Made by a program: the position numbers and the translations under genes. Below are positions 1-6,642 of a DNA stretch of 13,379 bases, one piece after another; within the stretch, counting starts at the first letter, position 1, and the number at the start of each line of letters is the position of its first letter. Location: assembly GCA_958417755.1 (NCBI GenBank), contig CATZDY010000070.1, forward strand, positions 1 to 13,379, in the 5' to 3' direction. The notes below the pieces were generated by a model that searched no databases, was not told the DNA's origin, and worked only from the letters and a program-made list of their open reading frames with translations. The stretch comes from an uncultured Peptococcaceae bacterium (GTDB lineage Bacteria; Bacillota; Desulfotomaculia; Desulfotomaculales; Desulfocucumaceae).

Positions 1-153
1 AATGGGTGTGGTGACTATTATGGATACCAAATTAGGAAGGATGGTATATGTTCATATAATATCTTTCTTTGGGACCATGAATATGATAATCGAACTTGGG
101 TAGCTGGAAGTATGAATGAATTCATATCAAGATACTGTAATGGTGAGATGTGA
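1..153 (+). CDS. SUKH (SMI1/KNR4) family protein, C-terminal end only
   Basis: The reading frame is open from the window edge to a TGA at 151-153, giving 50 residues. They include GDYYGYQI, an aromatic NIFLWDHE stretch and a final SMNEFISRYCNGEM. A Gly-Asp-Tyr-Tyr strand, a '(Y/W)-D-H-E' strand and a terminal 'S-x-x-E-F' helix form the C-terminal pattern of SUKH superfamily proteins. In bacteria these mostly act as cytoplasmic immunity proteins against secreted polymorphic or contact-dependent toxins. That role is inferred here, because the toxin gene and the N-terminal two thirds lie outside the window. A strong terminator 38 bp downstream ends the transcript. No Shine-Dalgarno or start is visible. 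Family assignment is moderately secure; specificity is unknown. Confidence 0.6.
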   Translation, partial: NGCGDYYGYQIRKDGICSYNIFLWDHEYDNRTWVAGSMNEFISRYCNGEM

Positions 154-190
154 AACAGTCAATAAAATATTTTTGTAGATGAAAAATATA

Positions 191-229
191 AATAAAAGCG
201 TTGTGGGCGGTGAATACAACGCTTTTATT
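191..229 (+). terminator. Rho-independent terminator of the SUKH gene
   Basis: A perfect 14-bp inverted repeat, AATAAAAGCGTTGT (191-204) and ACAACGCTTTTATT (216-229), encloses an 11-nt loop and runs into TTTTATTTTC. The A-rich 5' arm means it can also work on the minus strand. Confidence 0.8.
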
Positions 230-746
230 TTCTTACTACAAGTATTTTATTTATTCTTAGAAAATTTTTACAAAAACAACTACAAAAGGGCAAAAGAATC
301 TATTTTATTAAAAAAGATATGTCTTTACATGAGGTCATTCATGATTTGGATATCAATGAGTTGTAATATACCTTATAAATCCCTTGGCAATTGATACAAG
401 TGCTATCGCAAATTGGCCAATGACTTATTTTAGCGCTAAGATACAAAATTTTACTACAAGGAAAGTAGCAGTATCTTATATTTTAAGACAACATCCTAAT
501 AATCCATATAATTTTAAGAACTTATATGGAGGAAAGGAAATCATTGAAGTAAAACCAAATTATCTAAACTCAATGCATACCTTAGACCATGTAATAGTAA
601 AGTAATTCCAAAATTAGCTTTATTCTTAATAGATTGGGGCTATCCACATGTCTATCAAGTGCATTCAAAAGTGTTCAATTGATAAGCAATGGATGGGGTT
701 TTTATTACAAATCACAATGGGCTGTAAAGCTTATGGTAGCAGTTCT
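230..746. other. AT-rich gap with coding debris, no intact gene
   Basis: I see no gene with a convincing start and ribosome binding site here. Several frames contain protein-like but disrupted runs. One, from 214 to a TAA at 364-366, ends in DMSLHEVIHDLDINEL without an in-frame ATG upstream of M319. A second, 384-605 from a TTG without ribosome binding site, ends in NSMHTLDHVIVK. A third, near 600-682, ends DWGYPHVYQVHSKVFN. Because it sits directly behind an immunity-type gene, the stretch may be the remains of further toxin or immunity genes, but I recognise no family. Treat as non-coding or pseudogenic. Confidence 0.4.
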
Positions 747-780
747 GGGGAAATATAAAAAAATACCACCCCAAGGGTGG
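747..780 (-). terminator. Possible minus-strand terminator
   Basis: CCACCC (766-771) and GGGTGG (775-780) form a 6-bp GC-rich hairpin with a 3-nt loop. Read on the minus strand it is followed by TATTTTTTTATATTT, the layout of an intrinsic terminator. On the plus strand no T-run follows. No minus-strand gene is apparent upstream of it, so its client is unknown. Confidence 0.4.
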
Positions 781-939
781 AATTAGACTGAAAATATAAA
801 ACAAAAGGAGCAAGTAATCGTAAGGCTATGGTAACATGCTGCTGCATCCAAGACAAGCTGTAATTTCTGGTATGCTACAAGATTGCCAATCAAAACGAAT
901 TTTCCTATGCATAAAAAAGGTACATGAAAAATCTGTTTC

Positions 940-1980
940 ATGAAACTTTGCCATGTGGTTCATACTAATGCATGGGGTGATAGTTTGCGTTTTACAACCG
1001 TGTATTATGAACCAGATAGTTTGCAATATCCTTTGGGGCAAAAGCTTTATCAGGATTTCGCCCATCTCCCTTGGATTCCCATAGAAAGCCACAACCGGAT
1101 TACAGAACTAACCAGCAAAGAGAATAAGGAATTTCCGGCTATGAAACATTTTTTAATTGTGGGCACAAGAAAGACCCATCATTATGTGGAAAATCATAAA
1201 ATCTCACAATATCTTGTGCCCTTTACTTCTTCGGGATGTTCAGCCATGTGCCTGTATTGTTATTTGGTATGCAACTATAACAAATGCGCTTATTTGAGAC
1301 TGTTTGTAAATAGGGACCAGATGTTGGAAAGGCTGTTACGCAAATCCTTTAAAAGCAGCCAGGATTTTACCTTTGAGATTGGTTCTAACAGTGATTTAAT
1401 CCTGGAAAATACCATTACTCAAAACTTGGAATGGGTAATTCCACAATTTGCCCAAAAAGGGAAAGGGCGGATTACCTTTCCCACCAAATTTGCCATGGTG
1501 GAACCTTTATTGGGCTTGGAACATCAAAACAAAACCCTGTTTCGCATGAGTGTGAACCCTCAGCGTTTTATCAGCCGCATTGAACTGGGCACTTCACCCT
1601 TGGACCAACGCTTAAGAGCTCTGAATCAGATGGGGGAAGCTGGATACCCGGTGGGGATTTTAATTGCTCCGGTGATTTTAATCGACAATTGGCAGTCCCT
1701 TTACACGGAAATGTTGGAACAGCTTTGCGCTGTGCTTACGGATAAGGTGAAACGCCAATTATTGGTGGAAATTATTTTTATGACCTACAGCTATATTCAC
1801 CGGGCCATTAACCAAGATGCCTTTCCCGGAGCAGTGAATTTATACGATCCTGAGCAAATGGTGGGACGGGGCAGAGGAAAATATTGTTACCGGCAAGAGG
1901 TGCGGGGACCAGCGGAAGAGTTTTTTAAGGAGCAGTTGGCCCAAAAGCTTCCAGAAGCAAAAATAGCATACATATCGTAA
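940..1980 (+). CDS. Spore photoproduct lyase family radical-SAM protein, Cys-to-Ser variant
   Basis: The 346-residue protein matches the spore photoproduct lyase family end to end: EPDSLQYPLGQKL near the N-terminus, the cluster motif C100-x3-C104-x2-C107 (SGCSAMCLYCYL), LGTSPLDQRL around 216-225, AGYPVGILIAPV around 234-245, and a C-terminal GRGKYCY. Spore photoproduct lyase uses a [4Fe-4S] cluster and S-adenosylmethionine to reverse the thymine dimer of UV-irradiated spores. The two tyrosines flanking the last cluster Cys (Tyr97/Tyr99 of the Bacillus subtilis enzyme) are present as Y106 and Y108. The position of the H-donor Cys141 is Ser149 (EIGSNSDLILEN), so the repair reaction may be altered or the substrate different. 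The ATG at 940 lacks a ribosome binding site. TTG 985, preceded by GGGGTGA, would give MRFTTVYYEP and fits the family N-terminus at least as well. No splA-like gene is adjacent. Confidence 0.85.
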   Translation: MKLCHVVHTNAWGDSLRFTTVYYEPDSLQYPLGQKLYQDFAHLPWIPIESHNRITELTSKENKEFPAMKHFLIVGTRKTHHYVENHKISQYLVPFTSSGCSAMCLYCYLVCNYNKCAYLRLFVNRDQMLERLLRKSFKSSQDFTFEIGSNSDLILENTITQNLEWVIPQFAQKGKGRITFPTKFAMVEPLLGLEHQNKTLFRMSVNPQRFISRIELGTSPLDQRLRALNQMGEAGYPVGILIAPVILIDNWQSLYTEMLEQLCAVLTDKVKRQLLVEIIFMTYSYIHRAINQDAFPGAVNLYDPEQMVGRGRGKYCYRQEVRGPAEEFFKEQLAQKLPEAKIAYIS

Positions 1981-2026
1981 AATAAGGCAATGGGTGAGCT
2001 AAGGTCAACAATTGCTTTATTTTTTA
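1981..2026. terminator. Bidirectional terminator between convergent genes
   Basis: AATAAGGCAAT (1981-1991) pairs with ATTGCTTTATT (2011-2021) with one G-U pair. TTTTTT follows on the plus strand and TTATTTT on the minus strand. It begins right after the lyase-family stop and overlaps the last codons of the convergent HxlR gene, so it serves both. Confidence 0.7.
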
Positions 2027-2352
2027 TCATGCTTTTCTTTATAATCCAAGCCCCAACGGACCATGGCATTCATGATAGGCTTTAGGCTAAATCCTGTTTC
2101 TGTTAAAGTATATTCAACCCGGGGAGGGACTTCGGGAAATATTTTTCGGGTGAGCAAGCCGTTTCTTTCCATATCCCTCAGATTGGCAGTAAGTACCTTT
2201 TGGCTAATAGGGTCAAGGGATTTTTTCAATGCCCCAAAACGCTTTGTTCCCTCTAATAAATCCCGGATAATCAGAGCTTTCCAGCGGTTGCTGATGAGCA
2301 TAAGGGTGATTTCCACCGGACAGGCAGGTAGTTTTTTGTCTTTGGATGGCAT
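2017..2352 (-). CDS. HxlR-family winged-helix transcriptional regulator
   Basis: The protein has 111 residues from the ATG at 2350-2352. This start is preferred over one 8 codons upstream because AAAGGAGAG lies 8 nt before it. The sequence shows the HxlR signature: an N-terminal CPVE (C11) before a helix, ISNRWKALIIRDLL, a recognition-helix region SQKVLTANLRDMERNGLL, and the wing VPPRVEYTLTETGFSL. HxlR proteins are small dimeric regulators, and some sense electrophiles or oxidants through the conserved N-terminal Cys. The gene is divergent from the transporter starting at 2657, across a 304-bp gap, which is the usual arrangement for a regulator and its target. Ligand and operator are not evident from the sequence. 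Length is normal for the family. Confidence 0.9.
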   Translation of the reverse strand: MPSKDKKLPACPVEITLMLISNRWKALIIRDLLEGTKRFGALKKSLDPISQKVLTANLRDMERNGLLTRKIFPEVPPRVEYTLTETGFSLKPIMNAMVRWGLDYKEKHDKK

Positions 2353-2656
2353 GTTGGTTCTCTCCTTTGCAATCATGATAAGGTGGGGTAGGGGCTATCT
2401 TTTTTTATATTACTTGATTTTAGCTTGAATTTGTATTATTTTTATTGCGAAAATAGCGTTAATAGTGCTCATAAAGGTCATATCGTTTTCTGGAAAGACC
2501 AGTAAGACCGCATGGGAAGGGCCTTTTCTCAATCTTTGTTGTCAAAAGGGCAATATAAAAAAACTTCCATTGAATAAAAAGGATAGATATTTTTTAATTG
2601 ACAGATTTATTAGAATAGTGTAAATTAAATAAAAAATTTAAATAAGGGGGCAGGCC
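2353..2656. other. Divergent intergenic region, hxlR-like / transporter
   Basis: This 304-bp gap must hold the promoters of both divergent genes. The transporter promoter is visible at its right end. No clear minus-strand promoter or long dyad that I would call an HxlR operator stands out. I see no small gene in it. Confidence 0.5.
2598..2626 (+). promoter_or_regulatory. Sigma-A-type promoter of the transporter gene
   Basis: TTGACA (2598-2603) is a perfect -35 box. A 17-nt spacer leads to TAAATT (2621-2626), a 4/6 match to TATAAT. AAGGGGGC and the start codon at 2657 lie downstream, implying a very short leader. Confidence 0.55.
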
Positions 2657-3193
2657 ATGAACGTAGTAAATCCTGAAGTCATTGGTTTATTTGGTTTATT
2701 CGCCACTGTGATTTGTTTTGGTTTGGAGCAAATAGGCATAGGTGTAAAAGGTGCAAAACCTGAAAATTTAACCAAGTCCTTGGCCTATATTGCTATTATC
2801 TTTGGTGGGGTTACGCAAATTTTTACTTCCATTTGTATGTATTTGTTTAGCGTTGCTGGTGACCATAGTATTTATCTTGGTACTATATTTGGATTCTTTG
2901 GTCTATTTTGGGTTTTGGTGGGCATTTTCTTTTTAAAGGGTGGAGACAAAAAAGTCATGGCCCATTTCTTTTTCTGCTGTTTGATTTTATGTGTAGCTTT
3001 CACTGTGAGGGCATTCCAAGAGGGATTAATTTGGCCCCTAGGAATTGACTTGGTTGTCATTGATATTCTTCTTCTTACCCTAATTTTTGCGTGGTATACT
3101 GGCAATGCTGCTTTAAGCAAATTTGCAGGTGTTTGTAATTTAGCCATTGGTGGTATTTCCTTGTTTTTATTAATTCCTGCTATATTTATGTAG
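2657..3193 (+). CDS. GPR1/FUN34/YaaH (SatP-type) acetate/succinate transporter
   Basis: The protein has 178 residues with about six hydrophobic helices (roughly 9-27, 42-64, 72-93, 100-117, 126-147 and 157-176). The N-terminal NPEVIGLFG corresponds to the NPxPLGL family signature. GGVTQIF (50-56) and FGLFW (80-85) match conserved helices 2 and 3 of the AceTr family, which contains Escherichia coli SatP and fungal Ady2. Members are inner-membrane channels or proton symporters for acetate and other short monocarboxylates or succinate. AAGGGGGC sits 8 nt before the ATG. The divergent HxlR gene is the likely local regulator. Substrate is inferred from the family only; length is slightly short but complete. 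Confidence 0.85.
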   Translation: MNVVNPEVIGLFGLFATVICFGLEQIGIGVKGAKPENLTKSLAYIAIIFGGVTQIFTSICMYLFSVAGDHSIYLGTIFGFFGLFWVLVGIFFLKGGDKKVMAHFFFCCLILCVAFTVRAFQEGLIWPLGIDLVVIDILLLTLIFAWYTGNAALSKFAGVCNLAIGGISLFLLIPAIFM

Positions 3194-3559
3194 ATTTTAG
3201 GCACTGTTAAAGTTTGAATATTCTGACAGACTGTAACAAATACTTTTTTAAAACTATACATATCAAGCATGATGGCTTCTTGATTGGTTTGTAAAATTAA
3301 AACATGCCTTTTGCTTGACAGGATGCGTGTTTTTGCAGAAAATTGATACAATATTTTAAAATATAAATTTCGCTAATTTAGATGTTTTTATGTGCTTTGT
3401 TTCTTTAAGTAGAAGATATTCTGGAAAGCTTGAGAAATAGGCTATCAGATACAAAGATGCAGGGAAAATGTTGAGGGAGCTCATGTCAGGCAAGCTGCCA
3501 GCCAGAAAAGGAAAATTTTTGGTTGGCAGCTTGTAACTTTTTTCAGGATGTTTATACCT
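3194..3559. other. Gap between transporter and blaR1; possible small-RNA locus
   Basis: There is no protein gene longer than 17 codons. A weak hairpin AAAACATGC/GCGTGTTTT (3299-3307/3325-3333) may terminate the transporter transcript. TGATACAAT (3344-3352) looks like an extended -10 box, and a strong plus-strand terminator ends at about 3540. This leaves room for an independent transcript of about 180 nt. A 17-codon ORF (3483-3536) begins after GAGGGAG, but it lies in the terminator stem and is probably coincidental. Confidence 0.35.
3491..3540 (+). terminator. Strong plus-strand hairpin terminator
   Basis: CAAGCTGCCAGCC (3491-3503) pairs with GGTTGGCAGCTTG (3521-3533), 13 bp with a single G-U. 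TAACTTTTTT follows on the plus strand, and no T-run follows on the minus strand. It lies about 300 bp beyond the transporter stop, so it may end a separate small transcript or back up the transporter. Confidence 0.6.
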
Positions 3560-5335
3560 TTATTTGTCAGGGGAATAGATATTTTTATCTTGTAAAATTA
3601 AAAGGGTCATGGCTGCAGCTGTACTGCCGGATGATTGGGGTCCGCTGATATAGGTGGCAAAGAAATATACATTATCAGCACTTTGTACATAACCAATAAA
3701 CCAGCCGTTTTGGTTTTGGCCATTGATATTGCCAGTCCCTGTTTTGCCGTAAAGGGATTTCCCCTTATTTTTTTCCAGCAATAAAGCCTCCTGAACTGCC
3801 TTGATGTTGTCAAGACCAAAGCCCTTTTTGTTGTCATACAAATCTTTGAGTTGTTTCACTTGCTCCAAGGGGGAGATGCGCAAAGAAGATTCCATCCAAT
3901 AGCTTTGCAAATTCCCTGTTACATCTTGGTTACCATAGGCCAGACGGGATAAAAAGCTTTGAATCTCCTGCTTTTCTTGCTGTTGTTCAAGGGCTTGGAA
4001 ATACCAGTTTACACTATTTTGCATGGCGCTGCGCAAATTCTGATCCCTATTCCAAGCTGTATAAGCATAAGCATGTCCATTCCAAGACTGTTGGCTTGCC
4101 CTGGGGGAAATAATCCCTTGTTCCAAGGCATTGAGCGCCACATAGATTTTATAGGTGGAATTAGGGGAAACTCTGGTATAACTGCCCCGCTCGTTGAAGA
4201 TAGTATATTGCGCTTTATTTCTATCATAAAGGACAAAACAGGCATCTTGATTGATAAAATAAGGGCTTAAGTCTTCCATGTTGACAAGGATATTTTCCCG
4301 GGGTATCGCTTGATCCTGGTCTTGGGCAAAGGCTGCCAAAACCGGAAGCTGCATGCCGGCCACCAAGATGAGGATAAGGGCGAGGTACCTGCTGGTTCTT
4401 TGCAACCTTCCGGAATCCTTTTGGTGGTTGGCAATGCATTGGAGACGTTTTTTCAATTGCTCCTTGGGTCCGGCAATATTACTGGCTATGTGTAAATAAG
4501 GGCAACTTAGGTGCTCTGCAAAACCAAGAAGCGCGTATCCATAATCCAAGCACTTGGACTTTCCTATCATTTCCAGTACCTTATAGTCACAATATATTTC
4601 CCGATCCAAGCGTATTCTTTGAAAAGCAATCCAAACAAAGGGGTTGAACCAGTACAGGATTTGCAAAAGGTAAAGCCCGTAATTGAATATCAGATCATGT
4701 TGCTGGATATGGGTTAATTCATGGAGCAAAATATAGCGCATTTTCTCTTTTTTCAGGTGCCTGTCCAAATGCTTTGGTATTAAAACACAGGGTTTTCTAA
4801 ACCCCAAGGTCATGGGGGTTTTGACCAAGGAAGACACAAAAATCGGAACATGGGATTGAATACCAACCTGAATCCGACACTGGGAGAAAAGGCTTATCAT
4901 GTCCCAGGGCGGAATTTCGAAGCTGCGTTTCAAACGGACAATTTGATGTTGATTGACCACAAATAAAGCAATCCCTGCAACAATGCCGGCAAGCCAAAGG
5001 CCCAACAAAATCGTAAAATATGCAGAAAAATCCGGTTGGTAAACAGCTTCTGCAAAATCCTGCATCCAATTCCCTGGAGTCCCTGGTTGGTCAGCCCTTG
5101 GTAAAGGGGAAGAAATTACCTGATTCTCCCTCAAGGAGCTTGCTGGCAACAGGTGAAAAGAATGAAAAAAAGAGGGAGGTAAAAAGGCAATGCCTAAGGA
5201 CAGCAGCAAAATGAACCAAATATAGTAATGATATTTGACTGAAAGTTGTTTGGCAAACATCCTTTTGGTGAATAGAATGAAGCAAATCAGAAAACAGCAT
5301 AATACATTGCTGAGGAGAAATTGGGATAAGAACAT
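3560..5335 (-). CDS. blaR1: BlaR1/MecR1-type beta-lactam sensor-transducer
   Basis: The protein has 591 residues, close to the usual 585 or so for BlaR1. The N-terminal membrane part has hydrophobic segments near 5-22, 37-53, 106-127 and 315-336. The cytosolic M56 zinc metalloprotease carries HELTH (H205, E206, H209) and DREIYCD, with E246 the likely third ligand. The extracellular C-terminal domain (about 340-591) is a class D beta-lactamase-like penicillin sensor with S393-T-Y-K396, S441-V-N443 and K531-T-G. Acylation of S393 by a beta-lactam should trigger proteolysis that inactivates BlaI. The start lies 1 nt after the blaI stop, with AGGAAG 9 nt upstream, so the two genes form an operon. 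All catalytic motifs are intact. No beta-lactamase or PBP gene neighbours it in this window. Confidence 0.93.
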   Translation of the reverse strand: MFLSQFLLSNVLCCFLICFILFTKRMFAKQLSVKYHYYIWFILLLSLGIAFLPPSFFHSFHLLPASSLRENQVISSPLPRADQPGTPGNWMQDFAEAVYQPDFSAYFTILLGLWLAGIVAGIALFVVNQHQIVRLKRSFEIPPWDMISLFSQCRIQVGIQSHVPIFVSSLVKTPMTLGFRKPCVLIPKHLDRHLKKEKMRYILLHELTHIQQHDLIFNYGLYLLQILYWFNPFVWIAFQRIRLDREIYCDYKVLEMIGKSKCLDYGYALLGFAEHLSCPYLHIASNIAGPKEQLKKRLQCIANHQKDSGRLQRTSRYLALILILVAGMQLPVLAAFAQDQDQAIPRENILVNMEDLSPYFINQDACFVLYDRNKAQYTIFNERGSYTRVSPNSTYKIYVALNALEQGIISPRASQQSWNGHAYAYTAWNRDQNLRSAMQNSVNWYFQALEQQQEKQEIQSFLSRLAYGNQDVTGNLQSYWMESSLRISPLEQVKQLKDLYDNKKGFGLDNIKAVQEALLLEKNKGKSLYGKTGTGNINGQNQNGWFIGYVQSADNVYFFATYISGPQSSGSTAAAMTLLILQDKNIYSPDK

Positions 5336-5336
5336 A

Positions 5337-5726
5337 TCATTTTACTTCCTGTTCTTTTTGCTTTTGATCCAATATAGCCTTTAGTTCCTGGATATCATCT
5401 TGCGAAAGCAAATCTTGATCCAGATAATTCACCACCATTTTGTTTAGCGCGCCGTTATAGAATCGCTTTAAAAAAGAATCGCTTTCCTTTTTGATGTAAG
5501 CCTCCTTTTGAATCAAAGGAGAATAGACAAATACTCTGCTTTGCTTTTCATGGGTAAGAACCCCTTTCTTTTCCAAGCGAAGCAACATGGTCATAATGGT
5601 TTTGGGGCTCCATGGACTGTGGCGGGACAGGCGTTCCACCACTTCATTGGTGCTAATAGGGGCATGGGCCCATATGATTTTCATGACTTCAAATTCTGCT
5701 TCAGAAATTTTAGGCAACTCAGCCAT
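5337..5726 (-). CDS. blaI: BlaI/MecI-family penicillinase repressor
   Basis: The protein has 129 residues from the ATG at 5724-5726. This start is chosen because AAGGGG lies 8 nt upstream and MAELPKISEAEFEVM matches the family start; a GTG three codons earlier overlaps the ribosome binding site. The winged helix covers about 1-75 (ISTNEVVERL, WSPKTIMTMLLRLEKKGVL), and the dimerisation helices follow. The region SFLKRFYNGALNKMVVNYL contains N100-Y101, aligned with the Asn-Phe cleavage site used to inactivate Staphylococcus aureus BlaI and MecI. It represses its own operon through the operator just upstream. First gene of the blaI-blaR1 operon. Confidence 0.93.
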   Translation of the reverse strand: MAELPKISEAEFEVMKIIWAHAPISTNEVVERLSRHSPWSPKTIMTMLLRLEKKGVLTHEKQSRVFVYSPLIQKEAYIKKESDSFLKRFYNGALNKMVVNYLDQDLLSQDDIQELKAILDQKQKEQEVK

Positions 5727-5744
5727 GTAATACACCCCTTATCC

Positions 5745-5754
5745 TACAAGTGTA
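5745..5754. promoter_or_regulatory. BlaI operator
   Basis: TACAAGTGTA reads as TACA-N2-TGTA, the core dyad bound by BlaI/MecI repressors. It lies between the blaI -10 box and the ribosome binding site, where bound repressor would block initiation. Only one dyad is visible, whereas staphylococcal bla operators usually have two. Confidence 0.75.
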
Positions 5755-5764
5755 ATATCTATAT

Positions 5765-5794
5765 AGTATAATGCTTTCCTAGGGATTCTGTCAA
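5765..5794 (-). promoter_or_regulatory. Promoter of blaI-blaR1
   Basis: On the minus strand TTGACA (5789-5794) is separated by 18 nt from TATACT (5765-5770). The BlaI dyad starts 11 nt downstream of the -10 box, consistent with direct autoregulation. Confidence 0.7.
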
Positions 5795-6352
5795 ATGCCT
5801 TGATGCTAATTGGCTGGAGAGCTGATAAAGTTTGCTTTTTTATAAGGTAGTGGTTGACCTTGGTATGGAGTTCTTCTTCTCAACGTACTTGTAACCGTTC
5901 ATTTCCTACTATACGATTTTTCAGGACAGAGTGGTTTTTGTTTGAGAAATGTGGTTTGAAAAGCGGCTGTATTTGCTGAACAATTGCCTATTAAGAAGCT
6001 TCAATATTGGTATTCCCAGCCCTTGCAAACAATGCCATGTTCGCTCCAAACGCGTAGTGGATTTTCCTCATCTAGTTATTGCCCTTGCTGAGTGCAAAAA
6101 TAAAAAGGCTCCCAACTGCTGGGAGCCTTTTTATGAAACATATGGGTTTAGAAAGGAGATTGATTTAGGTCTTGGGTAAAGATATAAGGAAATGCTTGAA
6201 ATCCTGTTACTCTTTTTTGAAATTCCACTAGCCTTAGATGGCCAAAAAGAGTAAGTCCCAGTTGCTTTTTAAGCGTTTTCCAGATCTGTCTACCATAATA
6301 TAAAAAGATGTTGCCACAATACCTGCAACACCTCTTTTATTTATCATATTCA
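5795..6352. other. Gap without recognisable gene, holding several hairpins
   Basis: Frames are short, and none has both a credible start and a recognisable product. Structures seen: the perfect terminator at 6101-6133; an imperfect inverted repeat TTACTCTTTTTTG/CAAAAAGAGTAA (6207-6219/6243-6254); and a small TGTTGC/GCAACA hairpin (6309-6314/6325-6330) followed by CCTCTTTT. The presence of terminators without genes suggests decayed genes or unannotated RNAs. Confidence 0.4.
6101..6133. terminator. Perfect bidirectional terminator without an evident gene
   Basis: TAAAAAGGCTCCCA (6101-6114) and TGGGAGCCTTTTTA (6120-6133) form a perfect 14-bp stem with a 5-nt loop, with A-run and T-run arms on both strands. 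On the plus strand no gene precedes it. On the minus strand it could protect the blaI promoter from read-through. Confidence 0.75.
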
Positions 6353-6371
6353 TTCATAGAGTAGCCAAATC
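6353..6371 (+). repeat. Left copy of 19-bp inverted repeat
   Basis: TTCATAGAGTAGCCAAATC is identical to the reverse complement of 7832-7850. It lies 271 bp upstream of the integrase start. Confidence 0.9.
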
Positions 6372-6436
6372 TATTCACTGCAATCAAAAGCAATATTTAC
6401 TATATTTTAGAAAAATTTTTATTAATTTTTTGTTAT

Positions 6437-6442
6437 TATAAT
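6437..6442 (+). promoter_or_regulatory. Possible -10 box for the integrase
   Basis: TATAAT is a perfect -10 hexamer about 200 bp before the integrase start. No good -35 box is seen at 16-18 nt upstream, only A/T tracts, so this is weak. Confidence 0.3.
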
Positions 6443-6534
6443 CCAAATTAGTTGAAATATCAATATATGTACCTACTTTTCCAGAAATATTTCTAAAAAA
6501 TAACCTTGTTTTTTTAAGCACTGCTTTTATATGT

Positions 6535-6552
6535 GGTCAAAATCGGGGTCTT
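6535..6552 (+). repeat. Left copy of 18-bp direct repeat flanking the integrase
   Basis: GGTCAAAATCGGGGTCTT matches 7765-7782 at 16 of 18 positions. Upstream, TGCTTTTATATGT here resembles TGCTTTTTAT there, so the similarity extends over about 30 bp with a short gap. Candidate arm-type integrase binding site. Confidence 0.75.
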
Positions 6553-6642
6553 TCGTTTGTTTCAGATCCGATTTTACATCTATAAAGGATGTAGGCATCA
6601 AGAAAGTATGCTCAAAAAAACAAGAAAGGAAAAATTTAATTT

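Noticed and set aside
384..605. 73-codon ORF from TTG
   Set aside because: No ribosome binding site, rare start and no recognisable family; kept only as possible debris.
826..1092. 88-codon minus-strand ORF
   Set aside because: Mostly opposite the lyase-family gene, low-complexity composition and no ribosome binding site; a shadow.
3483..3536. 17-codon ORF with a purine-rich ribosome binding site
   Set aside because: Almost entirely composed of the terminator stem; likely coincidental.
5949..6179. 76-codon plus-strand ORF across a perfect terminator
   Set aside because: Reads straight through the 14-bp terminator stem, lacks a ribosome binding site and resembles nothing known.
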